A stretch of 64,000 nt of DNA from Sphingobium soli (GTDB taxonomy: Bacteria > Pseudomonadota > Alphaproteobacteria > Sphingomonadales > Sphingomonadaceae), in the NCBI RefSeq assembly GCF_020782245.1, contig NZ_JAJGNP010000004.1:248001-312000 (forward strand), written 5' to 3'. Position 1 is the stretch's first letter; every line of letters starts with the position of its first letter. The translations under genes and the position numbers were made by a program. The notes below the pieces were generated by a model that was not told the DNA's origin, did no database searches, and saw only the letters and a list, made by a program, of their open reading frames with translations. Shown piece by piece: positions 34,380-42,992 of the stretch.

Positions 34380-34594
34380 AGGTTCAGGCCATTCTCGAAT
34401 TCGACCTCGAAGACTGGGACGGCTCGCCGGTCGACGACCGCGAACTGTTCGACCTGGCAGTGCAAGATACCGAACTCGCGATCCGTTCACGACTGATGGG
34501 TGAGGGCTTTCTCGAGGGCGACGCGCTCCTCGGCACTTGGACGCCGCGCGTTTCGGTGCTCGACGAAGCGGGAGGAGACCCTGCCCCGCCCTGA
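34376..34594 (+). CDS. Small acidic protein of unknown function
   Basis: 72 residues, strongly acidic (FDLEDWDGSPVDDRELFDL). ATG 34376 overlaps the upstream stop (ATGA), so it is translated with the DUF6915-like gene. No family recognised; acidic small proteins in elements are sometimes DNA mimics, but nothing here proves that. Confidence 0.6.
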   Translation: MKVQAILEFDLEDWDGSPVDDRELFDLAVQDTELAIRSRLMGEGFLEGDALLGTWTPRVSVLDEAGGDPAPP

Positions 34595-34635
34595 TAGCGC
34601 CGACCTCTCCGACTTCCAGATTCACTCTCACGAAG

Positions 34636-34667
34636 ACCCGGCCGCCACGCCGGGTTTTGCGTTTTTT
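34636..34667 (+). terminator. Terminator-like hairpin before a ribosome binding site
   Basis: acccggc (34636-34642) with gccgggt (34649-34655), then tttgcgtttttt and GGAGA; the next ATG is at 34679. Second copy of the 33470-type element. Confidence 0.65.
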
Positions 34668-34678
34668 GGAGACATCAC

Positions 34679-35425
34679 ATGGCTGACTATTATTCGCAGA
34701 CCGTCGTTCAGCCGGATATCCCGGTCGATGCCATCACCCCACTCGAACTCGCCTTGTTAACCGGCATATACGAGCATGAGTTGGGCGACGCATCGATCTA
34801 CTTCTTCGCCAGCGAAGGGCCGTCCGGCATTGTCTGGCTCGATATCACCGAGCTTCGGGCGATGCTCGCGGATGAAATCATCGCTCCGGGGAGCATCGCC
34901 GGGATGGCACGCGACAAACTCGATGCCGCCGGCCCCGAGGAGGTCGAAATCGAAATCGACCTGTCCGATCTTGGCGATGCTACGATCTTTCAGGCGATCG
35001 TCAGGCGGTGCGACCAGCTCGACCACGTCACCATCACATCCGGCTGGACCTGCTCAAAGATGCGGCCCGATGGGTTCGGCGGCGGGGTGACCGTCGTGAC
35101 CGCTGACCACATTCTCTCCAGTTCGACCAGCGAAATGGAATACCGACTGCTCGACAGGTGCGAATATGGCGAACTGGGCTGCGCGCCCGGCCATGGCAGC
35201 CATGTGCTGCTCCGCCTCGATGAAGCCGATGTCCGCCAGGAGATCATCACCATGGCGGAGGTCGGTTCCCCCGCTGGCGCCGATCCCTCGGCCGTCACCG
35301 GCGAGGATATCCGCATGGCGTGTCTCAAAGCCGTCGAAGCGACGGACCTAGCCGTGCAACACGAAGCCATAGCCGCAATCGCTGCCCGCGCCGCCATCGC
35401 GATCGCCGGGCAACGCAGCGCCTGA
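34679..35425 (+). CDS. Unknown protein (DUF-type), ICE accessory
   Basis: 248 residues, acidic overall. The first half alternates beta and helix (ASIYFFASEGPSGIVWLDI, EVEIEIDLSDLGDATIF), the middle has VTITSGWTCSKMRPDGFGGG and CEYGELGCAPGHGSHVLLRL, and the tail is alanine rich. No family recognised. ATG 34679 with TTGGAGA upstream. Flanked on both sides by hairpin elements, so it may be its own regulated cistron. Confidence 0.6.
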   Translation: MADYYSQTVVQPDIPVDAITPLELALLTGIYEHELGDASIYFFASEGPSGIVWLDITELRAMLADEIIAPGSIAGMARDKLDAAGPEEVEIEIDLSDLGDATIFQAIVRRCDQLDHVTITSGWTCSKMRPDGFGGGVTVVTADHILSSSTSEMEYRLLDRCEYGELGCAPGHGSHVLLRLDEADVRQEIITMAEVGSPAGADPSAVTGEDIRMACLKAVEATDLAVQHEAIAAIAARAAIAIAGQRSA

Positions 35426-35452
35426 TCCTTCTTCCTCTTCAACCCCGCTGAT

Positions 35453-35484
35453 ACCCGGCCATCGCGCCGGGCTTTCGCGTTTTC
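35453..35484 (+). terminator. Terminator-like hairpin before a ribosome binding site
   Basis: acccggc (35453-35459) with gccgggc (35466-35472), then tttcgcgttttc and AAGGAG. Third copy of the 33470-type element. Confidence 0.65.
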
Positions 35485-35498
35485 AAGGAGACATGAAT

Positions 35499-35975
35499 AT
35501 GTCCGCACAGTTGATCTACGATACCGCGCCGCTTGGCAGCCTGATCCGCTATTCCAATGGCGAGCCGCGTCCGCCCCAGCGCTTCACCCGCAAGCTCAAA
35601 GCGTGGAACCACGACAATGGCATCGGCCGCCTCGTGGAACGCACCGCCCAGGAGGTTCGCTCGACCCGGCAATCGCCGGCTGGCTTCTGCCTACACCTAG
35701 GCAATTATGGTAGCCAGGGCATCATCGCCGTCGTCGTGCGCAGACATTATTCGGTCGAGAGCACGCTTCATTTCGAGATCGTCGAGATGCCAAAGCCCGG
35801 CATGGTGCGCGTGCTGACAAGCTCTGTCGCGCGCGACGAACTGCGTTTCCTCGCGCCCGATATAGCTTCGGCCCAGGATTGGCTCGCTCGCAACCGCTAC
35901 ACCGACGCCCGGTTCGAGATCGTCGACGATCCCGATCCGGTCATGCCGCCCGCCTATCTGGGGAGGGCGGCATGA
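35499..35975 (+). CDS. Unknown protein, ICE accessory
   Basis: 158 residues. QRFTRKLKAWNHDNGIGRLV, then a beta-rich middle (FCLHLGNYGSQGIIAVVVRR, LHFEIVEMPKPGMVRVLTS) and a C-terminal DWLARNRYTDARFEIVDDPD. No family recognised. I chose ATG 35499 because AAGGAG lies 8 nt upstream; ATG 35493 is too close to it. It overlaps the next gene as ATGA. Confidence 0.6.
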   Translation: MSAQLIYDTAPLGSLIRYSNGEPRPPQRFTRKLKAWNHDNGIGRLVERTAQEVRSTRQSPAGFCLHLGNYGSQGIIAVVVRRHYSVESTLHFEIVEMPKPGMVRVLTSSVARDELRFLAPDIASAQDWLARNRYTDARFEIVDDPDPVMPPAYLGRAA

Positions 35976-36262
35976 CGGTCCGGCGCCATTTCGTGCATGT
36001 CTATACGACCATCCGGATCAAGGTCGCGGTCGATGCCGAAAATCATCGCGCGGCGATGCAGGCGGCCGATGCGGTGGTATTCGGTCACGGGTATGCCGTG
36101 CGGTTGAGCCCTGTCCATACGGCGGTGATCGGTGCCGATTATGCCGAGGAAGTCACCGAGTACCTCGTGGATGAGGCCGATGATCCGGACTTCAAGCGAT
36201 GGCGTAACTATGGTCCCGATTTCACACCCTCCCGTATATCCGGCGACGGGAGGGCGGCATGA
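35972..36262 (+). CDS. Small unknown protein
   Basis: 96 residues: VYTTIRIKVAVDAENHRAAM suggests an alpha/beta fold of ACT or ferredoxin type with a substrate-like AADAVVF helix; EEVTEYLVDEADDPDF is acidic. ATG 35972 overlaps the upstream stop, and its own stop overlaps the next ATG (36259). No family recognised. Confidence 0.6.
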   Translation: MTVRRHFVHVYTTIRIKVAVDAENHRAAMQAADAVVFGHGYAVRLSPVHTAVIGADYAEEVTEYLVDEADDPDFKRWRNYGPDFTPSRISGDGRAA

Positions 36263-37062
36263 GCGCGATTCTGGCCGGTTATGGCAGGACCGCCGATGGC
36301 CTGCTCGCGGCCCGGGTCGGCGATATGGGCTATATCGCCATACCGGCGGGAGACGGGATCCGTCTCGCATCGGGATGGCGCCTGTCGAGACCGATCGACG
36401 AATGGACCAAAGCCGATGTCTTCGGCAGCGAAGGCGTGGTCGCCGACGAGGCCGCCTTCCGCGCCTATGTCGAGGCGGTCGCGGTCCATCTCATCCAGCG
36501 CGCCGCGTTGGGTCGCCGGGAAACGCGGATACGAATCTCGACGCCTTGGGGCATGTCGCAGGGCGCGACGATCTATGCCGATGGCGTCGTCCTTCACTCG
36601 ACGGCTTCGCACGGCGGGTTCAAGCTCGACCGCGTGCGCAACGCCGCTCTGCATCCCGCGCTCCGGATCAAGGGCGGATGGTATGAGGAAGACGGCGACT
36701 GGGCGCGGGTCGCCATCGGCTATCCCGCCCTCTTCACTGATCAGGAGAAGGCACAAGCCGATCGCACATTGCGCGACTGGGAGCCTGACGCCTGGGAAGC
36801 CGTCCATGGTCGCAGCCTGACTGCTGAGGAATCCTTCACCCGTGATCGGCAGCGTTTCGAGCGAGAGCACGCTGACGACTGGGTGGTGATCGCGGCTACC
36901 AGGTCCGATCGCCATCCAGGCTTTGTTGAAACGGTTGCGGCCCTCGGTGGCCGTCGCGACCGTGACGAGCGACGGCAATTTCTCGTCGCGAATGACGAAT
37001 ACATCATCGGTCGACACGGTTTCGTGATCGATCTCGAACGGCATCTCCCGCTTGCCGCCTGA
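36259..37062 (+). CDS. DUF7007-like protein
   Basis: 267 residues. ISTPWGMSQGATIYADGVVL, STASHGGFKLDRVRNAALHP, GGWYEEDGDWARVAIGYPALF and a later DWEPDAWEAVHGRSLTAEES form the pattern of DUF7007 proteins (name from memory), present in many alphaproteobacterial ICEs. No enzymatic motif is obvious. It ends the run of unknown genes; a strong terminator follows 4 nt after the stop. Confidence 0.65.
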   Translation: MSAILAGYGRTADGLLAARVGDMGYIAIPAGDGIRLASGWRLSRPIDEWTKADVFGSEGVVADEAAFRAYVEAVAVHLIQRAALGRRETRIRISTPWGMSQGATIYADGVVLHSTASHGGFKLDRVRNAALHPALRIKGGWYEEDGDWARVAIGYPALFTDQEKAQADRTLRDWEPDAWEAVHGRSLTAEESFTRDRQRFEREHADDWVVIAATRSDRHPGFVETVAALGGRRDRDERRQFLVANDEYIIGRHGFVIDLERHLPLAA

Positions 37063-37066
37063 CCTC

Positions 37067-37098
37067 AGCCCGTTCCGCACGTCGGGACGGGCTTTTTC
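37067..37098 (+). terminator. Strong Rho-independent terminator
   Basis: agcccgttccg (37067-37077) pairs with cgggacgggct (37083-37093), 11 bp with one G-U, loop cacgt, then a T run. It closes the unit 33515-37062. Confidence 0.85.
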
Positions 37099-37134
37099 AT
37101 GCTCGACGACCGGAGTCCTGGCCATGCCTGACGA

Positions 37135-37273
37135 AAGGCTCGGGGCGTCGATGCTGATCCGGATATCGATCCCGGGTGAGAGGGAAAGGCTTGGCCGGAA
37201 GGCGTGAGCCCGGCCGGGCCAGAGAGAGCGTCCGGCGGGCCGGCTGCCCCTGCTCTCCCGGAGACGTTTCATC
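37135..37273 (+). promoter_or_regulatory. radC-motif-like leader of the methyltransferase/helicase gene
   Basis: Third leader of the class: gagagggaaaggc (37178-37190, twelve bases shared with the ParB leader), ggccgg, gcgtgagccc, ccagagagagcg, cggcgggcc and cccggaga before the ATG at 37274. It follows a strong terminator, so a promoter must lie in 37099-37177; I cannot identify it. Confidence 0.5.
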
Positions 37274-38266
37274 ATGACCCATATCCAGTCCGACGCGGCG
37301 CTTCGCGCCGCGCCTGCTCCAGTCGCGTCCAGTTTTGCCGATCGCGCGGGCGCCCTGTTGGCAGCCGCCACGCGGCTTGTCCCCGCGCTCGAAGCAGGCC
37401 GCCGGATAGACGCCCATGAACTGCGCGCCGCCATGAGCCACGCCTTTGAGGGCTCGGATGCCGAAGGCGCCTGGGACTGGAAGACCGGCTATGACGCCTG
37501 CGAGGCGGCGGTGATCCTGTTCTTGCGCAAATATGGGCGCACGATCCTGGCGCGGTCGCCGGCCAGTTCCCTAGCGCTGATTGAACGCATCGCCGCGCTC
37601 TTGCCGACACATACGAGGCGATCGGAAGCGGGTCAGGCGCTTCAGCAATTCTCGACGCCGCCGGGCCTCGCCTTCGTCTCGTCAGTCGCTGCCGCCATCC
37701 GTCCCGCTGATCATGTGCTTGAACCCTCCGCCGGCACGGGGATGCTGGCGATCCATGCAGAACTCATCGGGGCGGATCTCGCGCTCAATGAGCTGGCGGA
37801 GGTCCGCGCCGAACTGCTCGGCCACCTGTTCCCGGCCGTCCCCTTGTCCTGTCATGATGCAGCCTCGATCGACGACCGGCTTCCGCAGACGATCCGCCCG
37901 ACTGTCGTGCTGATAAACCCGCCCTTCTCGGCGGTCGCTCATGTCGATCATGCCATGAAGGATGCGGCGCTTCGGCATATCGCCTCGGCGCTCGCCCGGC
38001 TTGAGTCCCGCGGCCGCCTGGTCGCGATCACTGGCTCCAACTGCGCACCATCAGCGCCGGAATGGCGCGGGGCGTTCACCCGCCTTCAGGAGCAAGGCCG
38101 CATCCTGTTCACCGCGGCGATCGACGGCAGCGTCTATGCCAAGCATGGCACGACCATCGCGACACGCCTGACCGTGATCGACAAGATCCCGGCCGAGATC
38201 CCGGTCAGTTCCCGCTCAGCGCGGGTAAGGCGCCCGACACGTCAACCCTGCTCGAATGGGTGCTGA
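37274..38266 (+). CDS. N-terminal part of a frameshifted methyltransferase/strawberry-notch protein
   Basis: 330 residues as read. The class I methyltransferase site is intact: VLEPSAGTGMLAIHAEL (SAM loop) and VVLINPPFSAVAHVDHA (NPPF, about 213-217), typical of N6-adenine DNA methyltransferases. The frame then ends with a run of Arg-rich nonsense (SSRSARVRRPTRQPCSNGC). In related elements this domain is fused to the helicase encoded next. Frame +1 continues the homologous text (DPGQFPLSAGKAPDTSTLLEW), so one base is missing near 38197 (gagatccc where gaggatccc would restore it). There is no slippery heptamer. It is either a broken gene or an assembly error. Confidence 0.8.
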   Translation: MTHIQSDAALRAAPAPVASSFADRAGALLAAATRLVPALEAGRRIDAHELRAAMSHAFEGSDAEGAWDWKTGYDACEAAVILFLRKYGRTILARSPASSLALIERIAALLPTHTRRSEAGQALQQFSTPPGLAFVSSVAAAIRPADHVLEPSAGTGMLAIHAELIGADLALNELAEVRAELLGHLFPAVPLSCHDAASIDDRLPQTIRPTVVLINPPFSAVAHVDHAMKDAALRHIASALARLESRGRLVAITGSNCAPSAPEWRGAFTRLQEQGRILFTAAIDGSVYAKHGTTIATRLTVIDKIPAEIPVSSRSARVRRPTRQPCSNGC

Positions 38267-41200
38267 GCCAAGTGCCGCCACGTTGCCCGACCACGCCAGC
38301 GCCGGCCGCAGTCTTGCCGGTTACCGCGTCGGCGTCGGCGATGCGCGCGAATGCCCGGACGATCGCACCCGCGCCGACACCGCCAGCGCCCGAACCGGAG
38401 GCGGTCGAACTGGCCTATGAGACGATGGATTGGACGCCGCCCGCCGAACGGCTGGGCGACAGCATCTACGAACCCTATGCGCTCCAGTCGATCGTCCTTG
38501 CCGGCGCCAATCCGCACCCGACGTTTTTGGTGCAATCCGCCGCGATGGCGTCGGTCGCATCGCCCAAACCGTCCTACCGGCCGCATCTGCCGCCGCAGCT
38601 CATCACGCTCGGCATCTTGTCCGACGCCCAGATCGAATCTGTTATCTATGCCGGTGAAGCCCATTCGGGCCATCTGTCCGGCGCATGGAAGGTCGATCCG
38701 ACCTGGGAAATCGTCTCCGCCGCGGCCGAGGATGCTGAAGACGCTATTCGCTTCCGGCGGGGGTGGTTTCTGGGGGATGGTACGGGTGCTGGAAAGGGTC
38801 GACAGGTCGCCGGCATCATGCTCGACAATTGGCTGAAAGGACGTCGACGCGCCGTCTGGATCAGCAAATCCGACAAGCTTCTCGAGGATGCTCAGCGCGA
38901 TTGGTCGGCGCTCGGACAGGAACGATTGCTGGTGACCCCGCTGTCGCGGTTCCGGCAGGGCACCGATATCCGGCTCGACGAGGGCGTGCTGTTCACGACC
39001 TACGCCACGCTGCGATCGCAGGAACGCGACGGCAAGAAATCCCGCGTCGAACAGATCGTCGACTGGCTCGGGCGAGACTTTGACGGCGTGATCGTGTTCG
39101 ACGAGGCGCACGCCATGGCCAATGCCGCCGGCGGCAAAAGCGAACGCGGTGACGTCGCGCCCTCGCAGCAGGGCCGTGCCGGGCTTCGCCTCCAGCACGC
39201 CTTGCCCGATGCGCGGATCGTCTACGTCTCCGCGACCGGGGCCACCACCGTCCAGAACCTCGCTTATGCCCAGCGTCTGGGCCTCTGGGGCGGCGAGGAC
39301 TTCCCGTTCGAAACCCGAGCAGCGTTCGTCACCGCGATCGAGAATGGCGGGGTCGCGGCGATGGAGGTGCTGGCGCGCGACCTAAAGGCCCTCGGTCTCT
39401 ATGCCGCGCGGTCGCTGTCGTTCGATGGCGTCGAATATGAGGTGCTCGAACACGCGCTGACGCCGGAGCAGGTCCGCATCTACGACAGCTATGCCGGCGC
39501 CTTTCAGGTCATCCATAACAATCTCGACGCCGCGATGGCGGCCGCCGGCATCACCAGCGCGAGCCACGGAACACTCAACCGTCAGGCCAAGGCCGCGGCG
39601 CGCTCGGCCTTCGAACAGGCGAAGCAGCACTTCTTCAATCACCTCATCACGGCCATGCAGACGCCAAGCGTCATCGCAAGCATCGGACAGGATCTCGCGG
39701 CCGGCGACGCCGCGGTGATCCAGATCGTCTCGACCGGCGAGGCGCTGCAGGCGCGCCGCCTCGCCGACATCCCGACCGACGAATGGGATGACGTGTCCGT
39801 GGATATAACGCCCCGTGAGTATGTTCTCGATTATCTTGAGCACAGCTTTCCGGTGCAGCTCCACGAGCCGTTCACCGACAGCGAAGGCAATCTCTCATCG
39901 CGTCCGGTCCGCGACGATGACGGCAATCCTGTCGTCAATCGCGAAGCGGTGCGCCGCCGTGAGGCGATGATCGAGCGGCTCGCCGCTCTGCCGCCGGTGC
40001 CGGGCGCGCTCGACCAGATCATCCAGCATTTCGGGACGGACAAGGTGGCCGAGGTCACCGGGCGGTCGCGGCGTATCGTGCCCAAGCGCAATGATGATGG
40101 CTCGGTGCGCTTCGCGGTCGAGAACCGGCCGGTGTCCGCGAGCCTCGCCGAGACCCAGGCGTTCATGGACGATTTGAAGCCGATTCTGATCTTTTCCGAG
40201 GCCGGCGGGACGGGGCGCAGCTATCATGCCGATCTCGCCTGCCGGAACCAGCGGCTGCGCATCCACTATGGCCTCGAATTCGGGTTCAAGGCCGATGCCG
40301 CGATTCAGGGCTTCGGCCGCGATCACCGCACCAACCAGAAGCAGCCGCCGCGCTACCGGCCGGTCACGACCAATGTGAAAGGGCAGAAACGCTTCATCTC
40401 GACCATCGCGCGCCGCCTCGACTCGCTGGGCGCGATTACCCGCGGTCAGCGCCAAGCCGGCAGCCAGAATATGTTCCGACCCGAGGACAATCTCGAATCC
40501 CATTACGCCCACGATGCGTTGATCCAGCTCTATCGCCTGCTCGCACGCGGCAAGGTCGACGGCTGCTCGCTCACCGATTTCGAGGCGGCGACGGGCCTGT
40601 CGCTGCTCGATAGCGACGGAGGCCTGCGCGACGAGCTGCCCGGCATCACCACCTTCCTCAATCGGATGCTGGCGCTCACCATCGCGATGCAGGATCTACT
40701 GTTCGAGGTCTTCGAAGGCCTGCTCCGCGCCCGAATCGAGGGCGCGATCGCCAGCGGCAATTTCGAACTCGGCCTCGAAACGCTCCAGGCGGCGAGCTTC
40801 CGCGTCACCGGCCGCACGCCGATCTATACCCATCCCGGCACCGGCGCGCAGACCGCGTTGCTGACGATCGAGCGCAAGGATCGGCTTGTGCCCCTGTCGC
40901 TCGACGACGCCTTGCGCCAAGTCGACGATCGCGGCGCGAAGATGCTGGTCAACACGAAGACCGGCCGCGCGGCGATCCAGCGCCGGGCGCGGAGCGTGAC
41001 CGACGAGGAGGGCGAAGTGCATCCGCGCATTCGCCTGGCCTGGCCGCTGACCGATGCCGTGGTCCGGGCGAAGGCGATGGCGGTAAGCGAGTGGCAGCCC
41101 GCCGATCGCACTGCATTCAGCGCGGCCTGGACCGCCGAGCTTGCCGGCTTGCCTGAATATGAAAGCTCGACCCTCTATATGGTGTCGGGATTGCTGCTGC

Positions 41201-41622
41201 CGATCTGGCGGCAGCTCCCCGACGAGTCGACCCGCGTCTATCGACTCCAGACCGACGAAGGCGAACGCATTATCGGTCGCCGCGTGTCGCCCGCCTGGGC
41301 CGCGAGCATCGCTAACGACAATGGACCGGTGCAATTGTCAGGCGAAGAAGCATTCGCGATGCTGCTTGCGGGCGACAGCGTGTTGCATCTGACCGACGGG
41401 CAATCGCTCAAGCGCGTCCGCGCCATGAGCGACTGGCGGATCGAACTCACCGGCTTCAGCGACCTCGGCGTCGAGCGCCTGAAGGCGATGGGGTTGATCT
41501 CCGAGATCGTCTCGTGGAAACTTCGCCTCTACGTACCGACAGGGGCTGTCGGTGCCGAGGTGCTGGGACGTCTGCTCGAGCGGTTTCCGCTCCAACGGGT
41601 CTCGGCGCGCAAGGCCGCCTGA
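38197..41622 (+). CDS. C-terminal part: strawberry-notch-like SF2 helicase/ATPase
   Basis: About 1141 residues in the frame that continues the upstream methyltransferase domain. Walker A GDGTGAGKGRQVAGI (about 38772-38815), motif II VFDEAHAMANA (about 39093-39120), YVSATGATTVQNLAYAQRLGLWG (motif III region) and the C-terminal strawberry-notch helicase domain with GFGRDHRTNQKQPPRY. Strawberry-notch proteins of elements are thought to remodel nucleic acid or chromatin-like complexes; the bacterial role is unknown. If translated alone it would need an internal start such as ATG 38062, which reads nonsense for 45 codons. The pair probably was one protein of about 1450 residues. Confidence 0.82.
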   Translation, partial: DPGQFPLSAGKAPDTSTLLEWVLSQVPPRCPTTPAPAAVLPVTASASAMRANARTIAPAPTPPAPEPEAVELAYETMDWTPPAERLGDSIYEPYALQSIVLAGANPHPTFLVQSAAMASVASPKPSYRPHLPPQLITLGILSDAQIESVIYAGEAHSGHLSGAWKVDPTWEIVSAAAEDAEDAIRFRRGWFLGDGTGAGKGRQVAGIMLDNWLKGRRRAVWISKSDKLLEDAQRDWSALGQERLLVTPLSRFRQGTDIRLDEGVLFTTYATLRSQERDGKKSRVEQIVDWLGRDFDGVIVFDEAHAMANAAGGKSERGDVAPSQQGRAGLRLQHALPDARIVYVSATGATTVQNLAYAQRLGLWGGEDFPFETRAAFVTAIENGGVAAMEVLARDLKALGLYAARSLSFDGVEYEVLEHALTPEQVRIYDSYAGAFQVIHNNLDAAMAAAGITSASHGTLNRQAKAAARSAFEQAKQHFFNHLITAMQTPSVIASIGQDLAAGDAAVIQIVSTGEALQARRLADIPTDEWDDVSVDITPREYVLDYLEHSFPVQLHEPFTDSEGNLSSRPVRDDDGNPVVNREAVRRREAMIERLAALPPVPGALDQIIQHFGTDKVAEVTGRSRRIVPKRNDDGSVRFAVENRPVSASLAETQAFMDDLKPILIFSEAGGTGRSYHADLACRNQRLRIHYGLEFGFKADAAIQGFGRDHRTNQKQPPRYRPVTTNVKGQKRFISTIARRLDSLGAITRGQRQAGSQNMFRPEDNLESHYAHDALIQLYRLLARGKVDGCSLTDFEAATGLSLLDSDGGLRDELPGITTFLNRMLALTIAMQDLLFEVFEGLLRARIEGAIASGNFELGLETLQAASFRVTGRTPIYTHPGTGAQTALLTIERKDRLVPLSLDDALRQVDDRGAKMLVNTKTGRAAIQRRARSVTDEEGEVHPRIRLAWPLTDAVVRAKAMAVSEWQPADRTAFSAAWTAELAGLPEYESSTLYMVSGLLLPIWRQLPDESTRVYRLQTDEGERIIGRRVSPAWAASIANDNGPVQLSGEEAFAMLLAGDSVLHLTDGQSLKRVRAMSDWRIELTGFSDLGVERLKAMGLISEIVSWKLRLYVPTGAVGAEVLGRLLERFPLQRVSARKAA

Positions 41623-41633
41623 GGAGCCCCTTC

Positions 41634-42680
41634 ATGCAAAGTCCCGCCAGCCAGATCGCCACCACGCTCGCCGATCACGCCGAAGCCGTCTGCCGACATT
41701 ATCTGTCTAACGGACGGCGGGAGGGGCGATACTGGCTGGTCGGCGACGTCCGCAACTCGCCGGGTCGCAGCCTCTATGTTCGCCTGGTCGCGTCCCGCGA
41801 TGGGCGCGGCCAGGCCGGCAAATGGACCGATGCCCAGAGCGGTGACCATGGCGATCTTCTCGATGTCATCGCCGCGTCCTGCGATCACCGCACCCTGCGC
41901 GAGACCCTCGATGAAGCACGGCGCTTCCTCAGTTTGCCACAGCCGCCGTCAAGTCCGGAGCGGCCGATCCGGCGCAGCAAGGCGCCCACCGGAACGCCGG
42001 AGGCGGCGCGGCGTCTCCTCGCGGCATCGAAGCCGATCGCCGGCACGATCGCCGCGACCCATCTTGCCGCTCGCGGCATCATCAACCTCGCCGGCTGCGA
42101 AGCCCTGCGCTTCCATCCCCATTGCTGGTATCGGCCATCGGACGAAGACGGACCCGATGTCCGCCCCGCTTGGCCGGCGATGATCGCGGCTGTGACCGAT
42201 CTCGATGGCAGTGTCACCGGCGTCCACCGGACCTGGCTGATGCGCGACGGTTCGGCCAAGGCGCCGGTTGCCTATCCCCGCCGCGCCATGGGACACCTTC
42301 TCGGCAACGGCATCAGGTTCGGCGGCGTCGGCGCGGTGATGATCGCCGGCGAGGGCATCGAGACCCTCCTGTCGCTGCGGCAGGTCATGCCCACGCCCCC
42401 TGCGATCGCCGGAACGTCCGCCGCGCATCTCGCCGCCATCCTGTTTCCGGCCGCACTTCGCCGTCTCTATGTCGCGCGCGACGACGATCCCGCTGGAGCC
42501 GGTGCGTTGGCGACCTTGACCGAGCGTGCGCTTGCCAAGGGGATCGAGGTCGTGTCGCTGGAGCCGAGGCTCGATGATTTCAACAGCGATCTTACCGCCT
42601 TCGGACGCAACCGTCTGGCCAGCATGATCGGGGCGCAGCTCCGGGCCGTTGACGCCGCGCGCTTCCTGATCTCGACCTGA
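41634..42680 (+). CDS. Toprim-domain primase-like protein (DUF7146/Toprim)
   Basis: 348 residues. The N-terminal part (HAEAVCRHYLSNGRREGRYW, DARSGDH-type GDHGDLLDVIA) resembles the DUF7146 zinc/primase-like region, and the C-terminal part is Toprim: VMIAGEGIETLLSLRQ with the catalytic glutamate and LYVARDDDPAGAGAL with the D-x-D metal site. Such proteins resemble the primase half of phage helicase-primases and may prime transferred DNA. ATG 41634 with GAGGAG that overlaps the helicase stop, so it is coupled to the strawberry-notch gene. Confidence 0.85.
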   Translation: MQSPASQIATTLADHAEAVCRHYLSNGRREGRYWLVGDVRNSPGRSLYVRLVASRDGRGQAGKWTDAQSGDHGDLLDVIAASCDHRTLRETLDEARRFLSLPQPPSSPERPIRRSKAPTGTPEAARRLLAASKPIAGTIAATHLAARGIINLAGCEALRFHPHCWYRPSDEDGPDVRPAWPAMIAAVTDLDGSVTGVHRTWLMRDGSAKAPVAYPRRAMGHLLGNGIRFGGVGAVMIAGEGIETLLSLRQVMPTPPAIAGTSAAHLAAILFPAALRRLYVARDDDPAGAGALATLTERALAKGIEVVSLEPRLDDFNSDLTAFGRNRLASMIGAQLRAVDAARFLIST

Positions 42681-42992
42681 AGGCGGGGAACCTGGCACCA
42701 CCCTGAACTGCGCCGGTCGATCGCATGGCGATGTCCGTCCGTAGAGACGCCGCGCGCTCGGCCTTCTTGAGAGGGCGACTGCGGCAAACGGTCCGGGGCA
42801 ACAATCGCGTGTCCGGCGGCTATTTTCCGCCGGGCCTGACGGCCCTTTGCATCGCGAAGCAAAATAGCCTTGCCCCCGCCATCCTCCGCTGCGCTCCGGC
42901 CGCGCCCTTGGGCGCGGTGCGGCCCCGTCCCGCCCGCCGCCAGCCGTCGCCACGAAGGCCGCGAGAGGCGCGGCTCTGAACGGAGACCCACC
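42681..42992 (+). promoter_or_regulatory. 312-bp gap with an RBS-proximal hairpin
   Basis: No credible gene. It contains a GC-rich cctccgctgcgctccgg stretch like those before the genes at 47546 and 48649, a cgcgcccttgggcgcg dyad (about 42900-42916), and a perfect hairpin gccgcg-agagg-cgcggc (42958-42974) ending 7 nt before the CGGAGA ribosome binding site of the DUF2493 gene. Confidence 0.45.

Noticed and set aside
38062..38196. Upstream 45 codons of the helicase frame as a real N-terminus
   Set aside because: The text is Arg/His-rich nonsense antiparallel to intact methyltransferase coding in the other frame.
38190..38205. Programmed -1 frameshift in the methyltransferase-helicase gene
   Set aside because: No X-XXY-YYZ slippery heptamer is present at the junction, so a deletion or sequence error is simpler.
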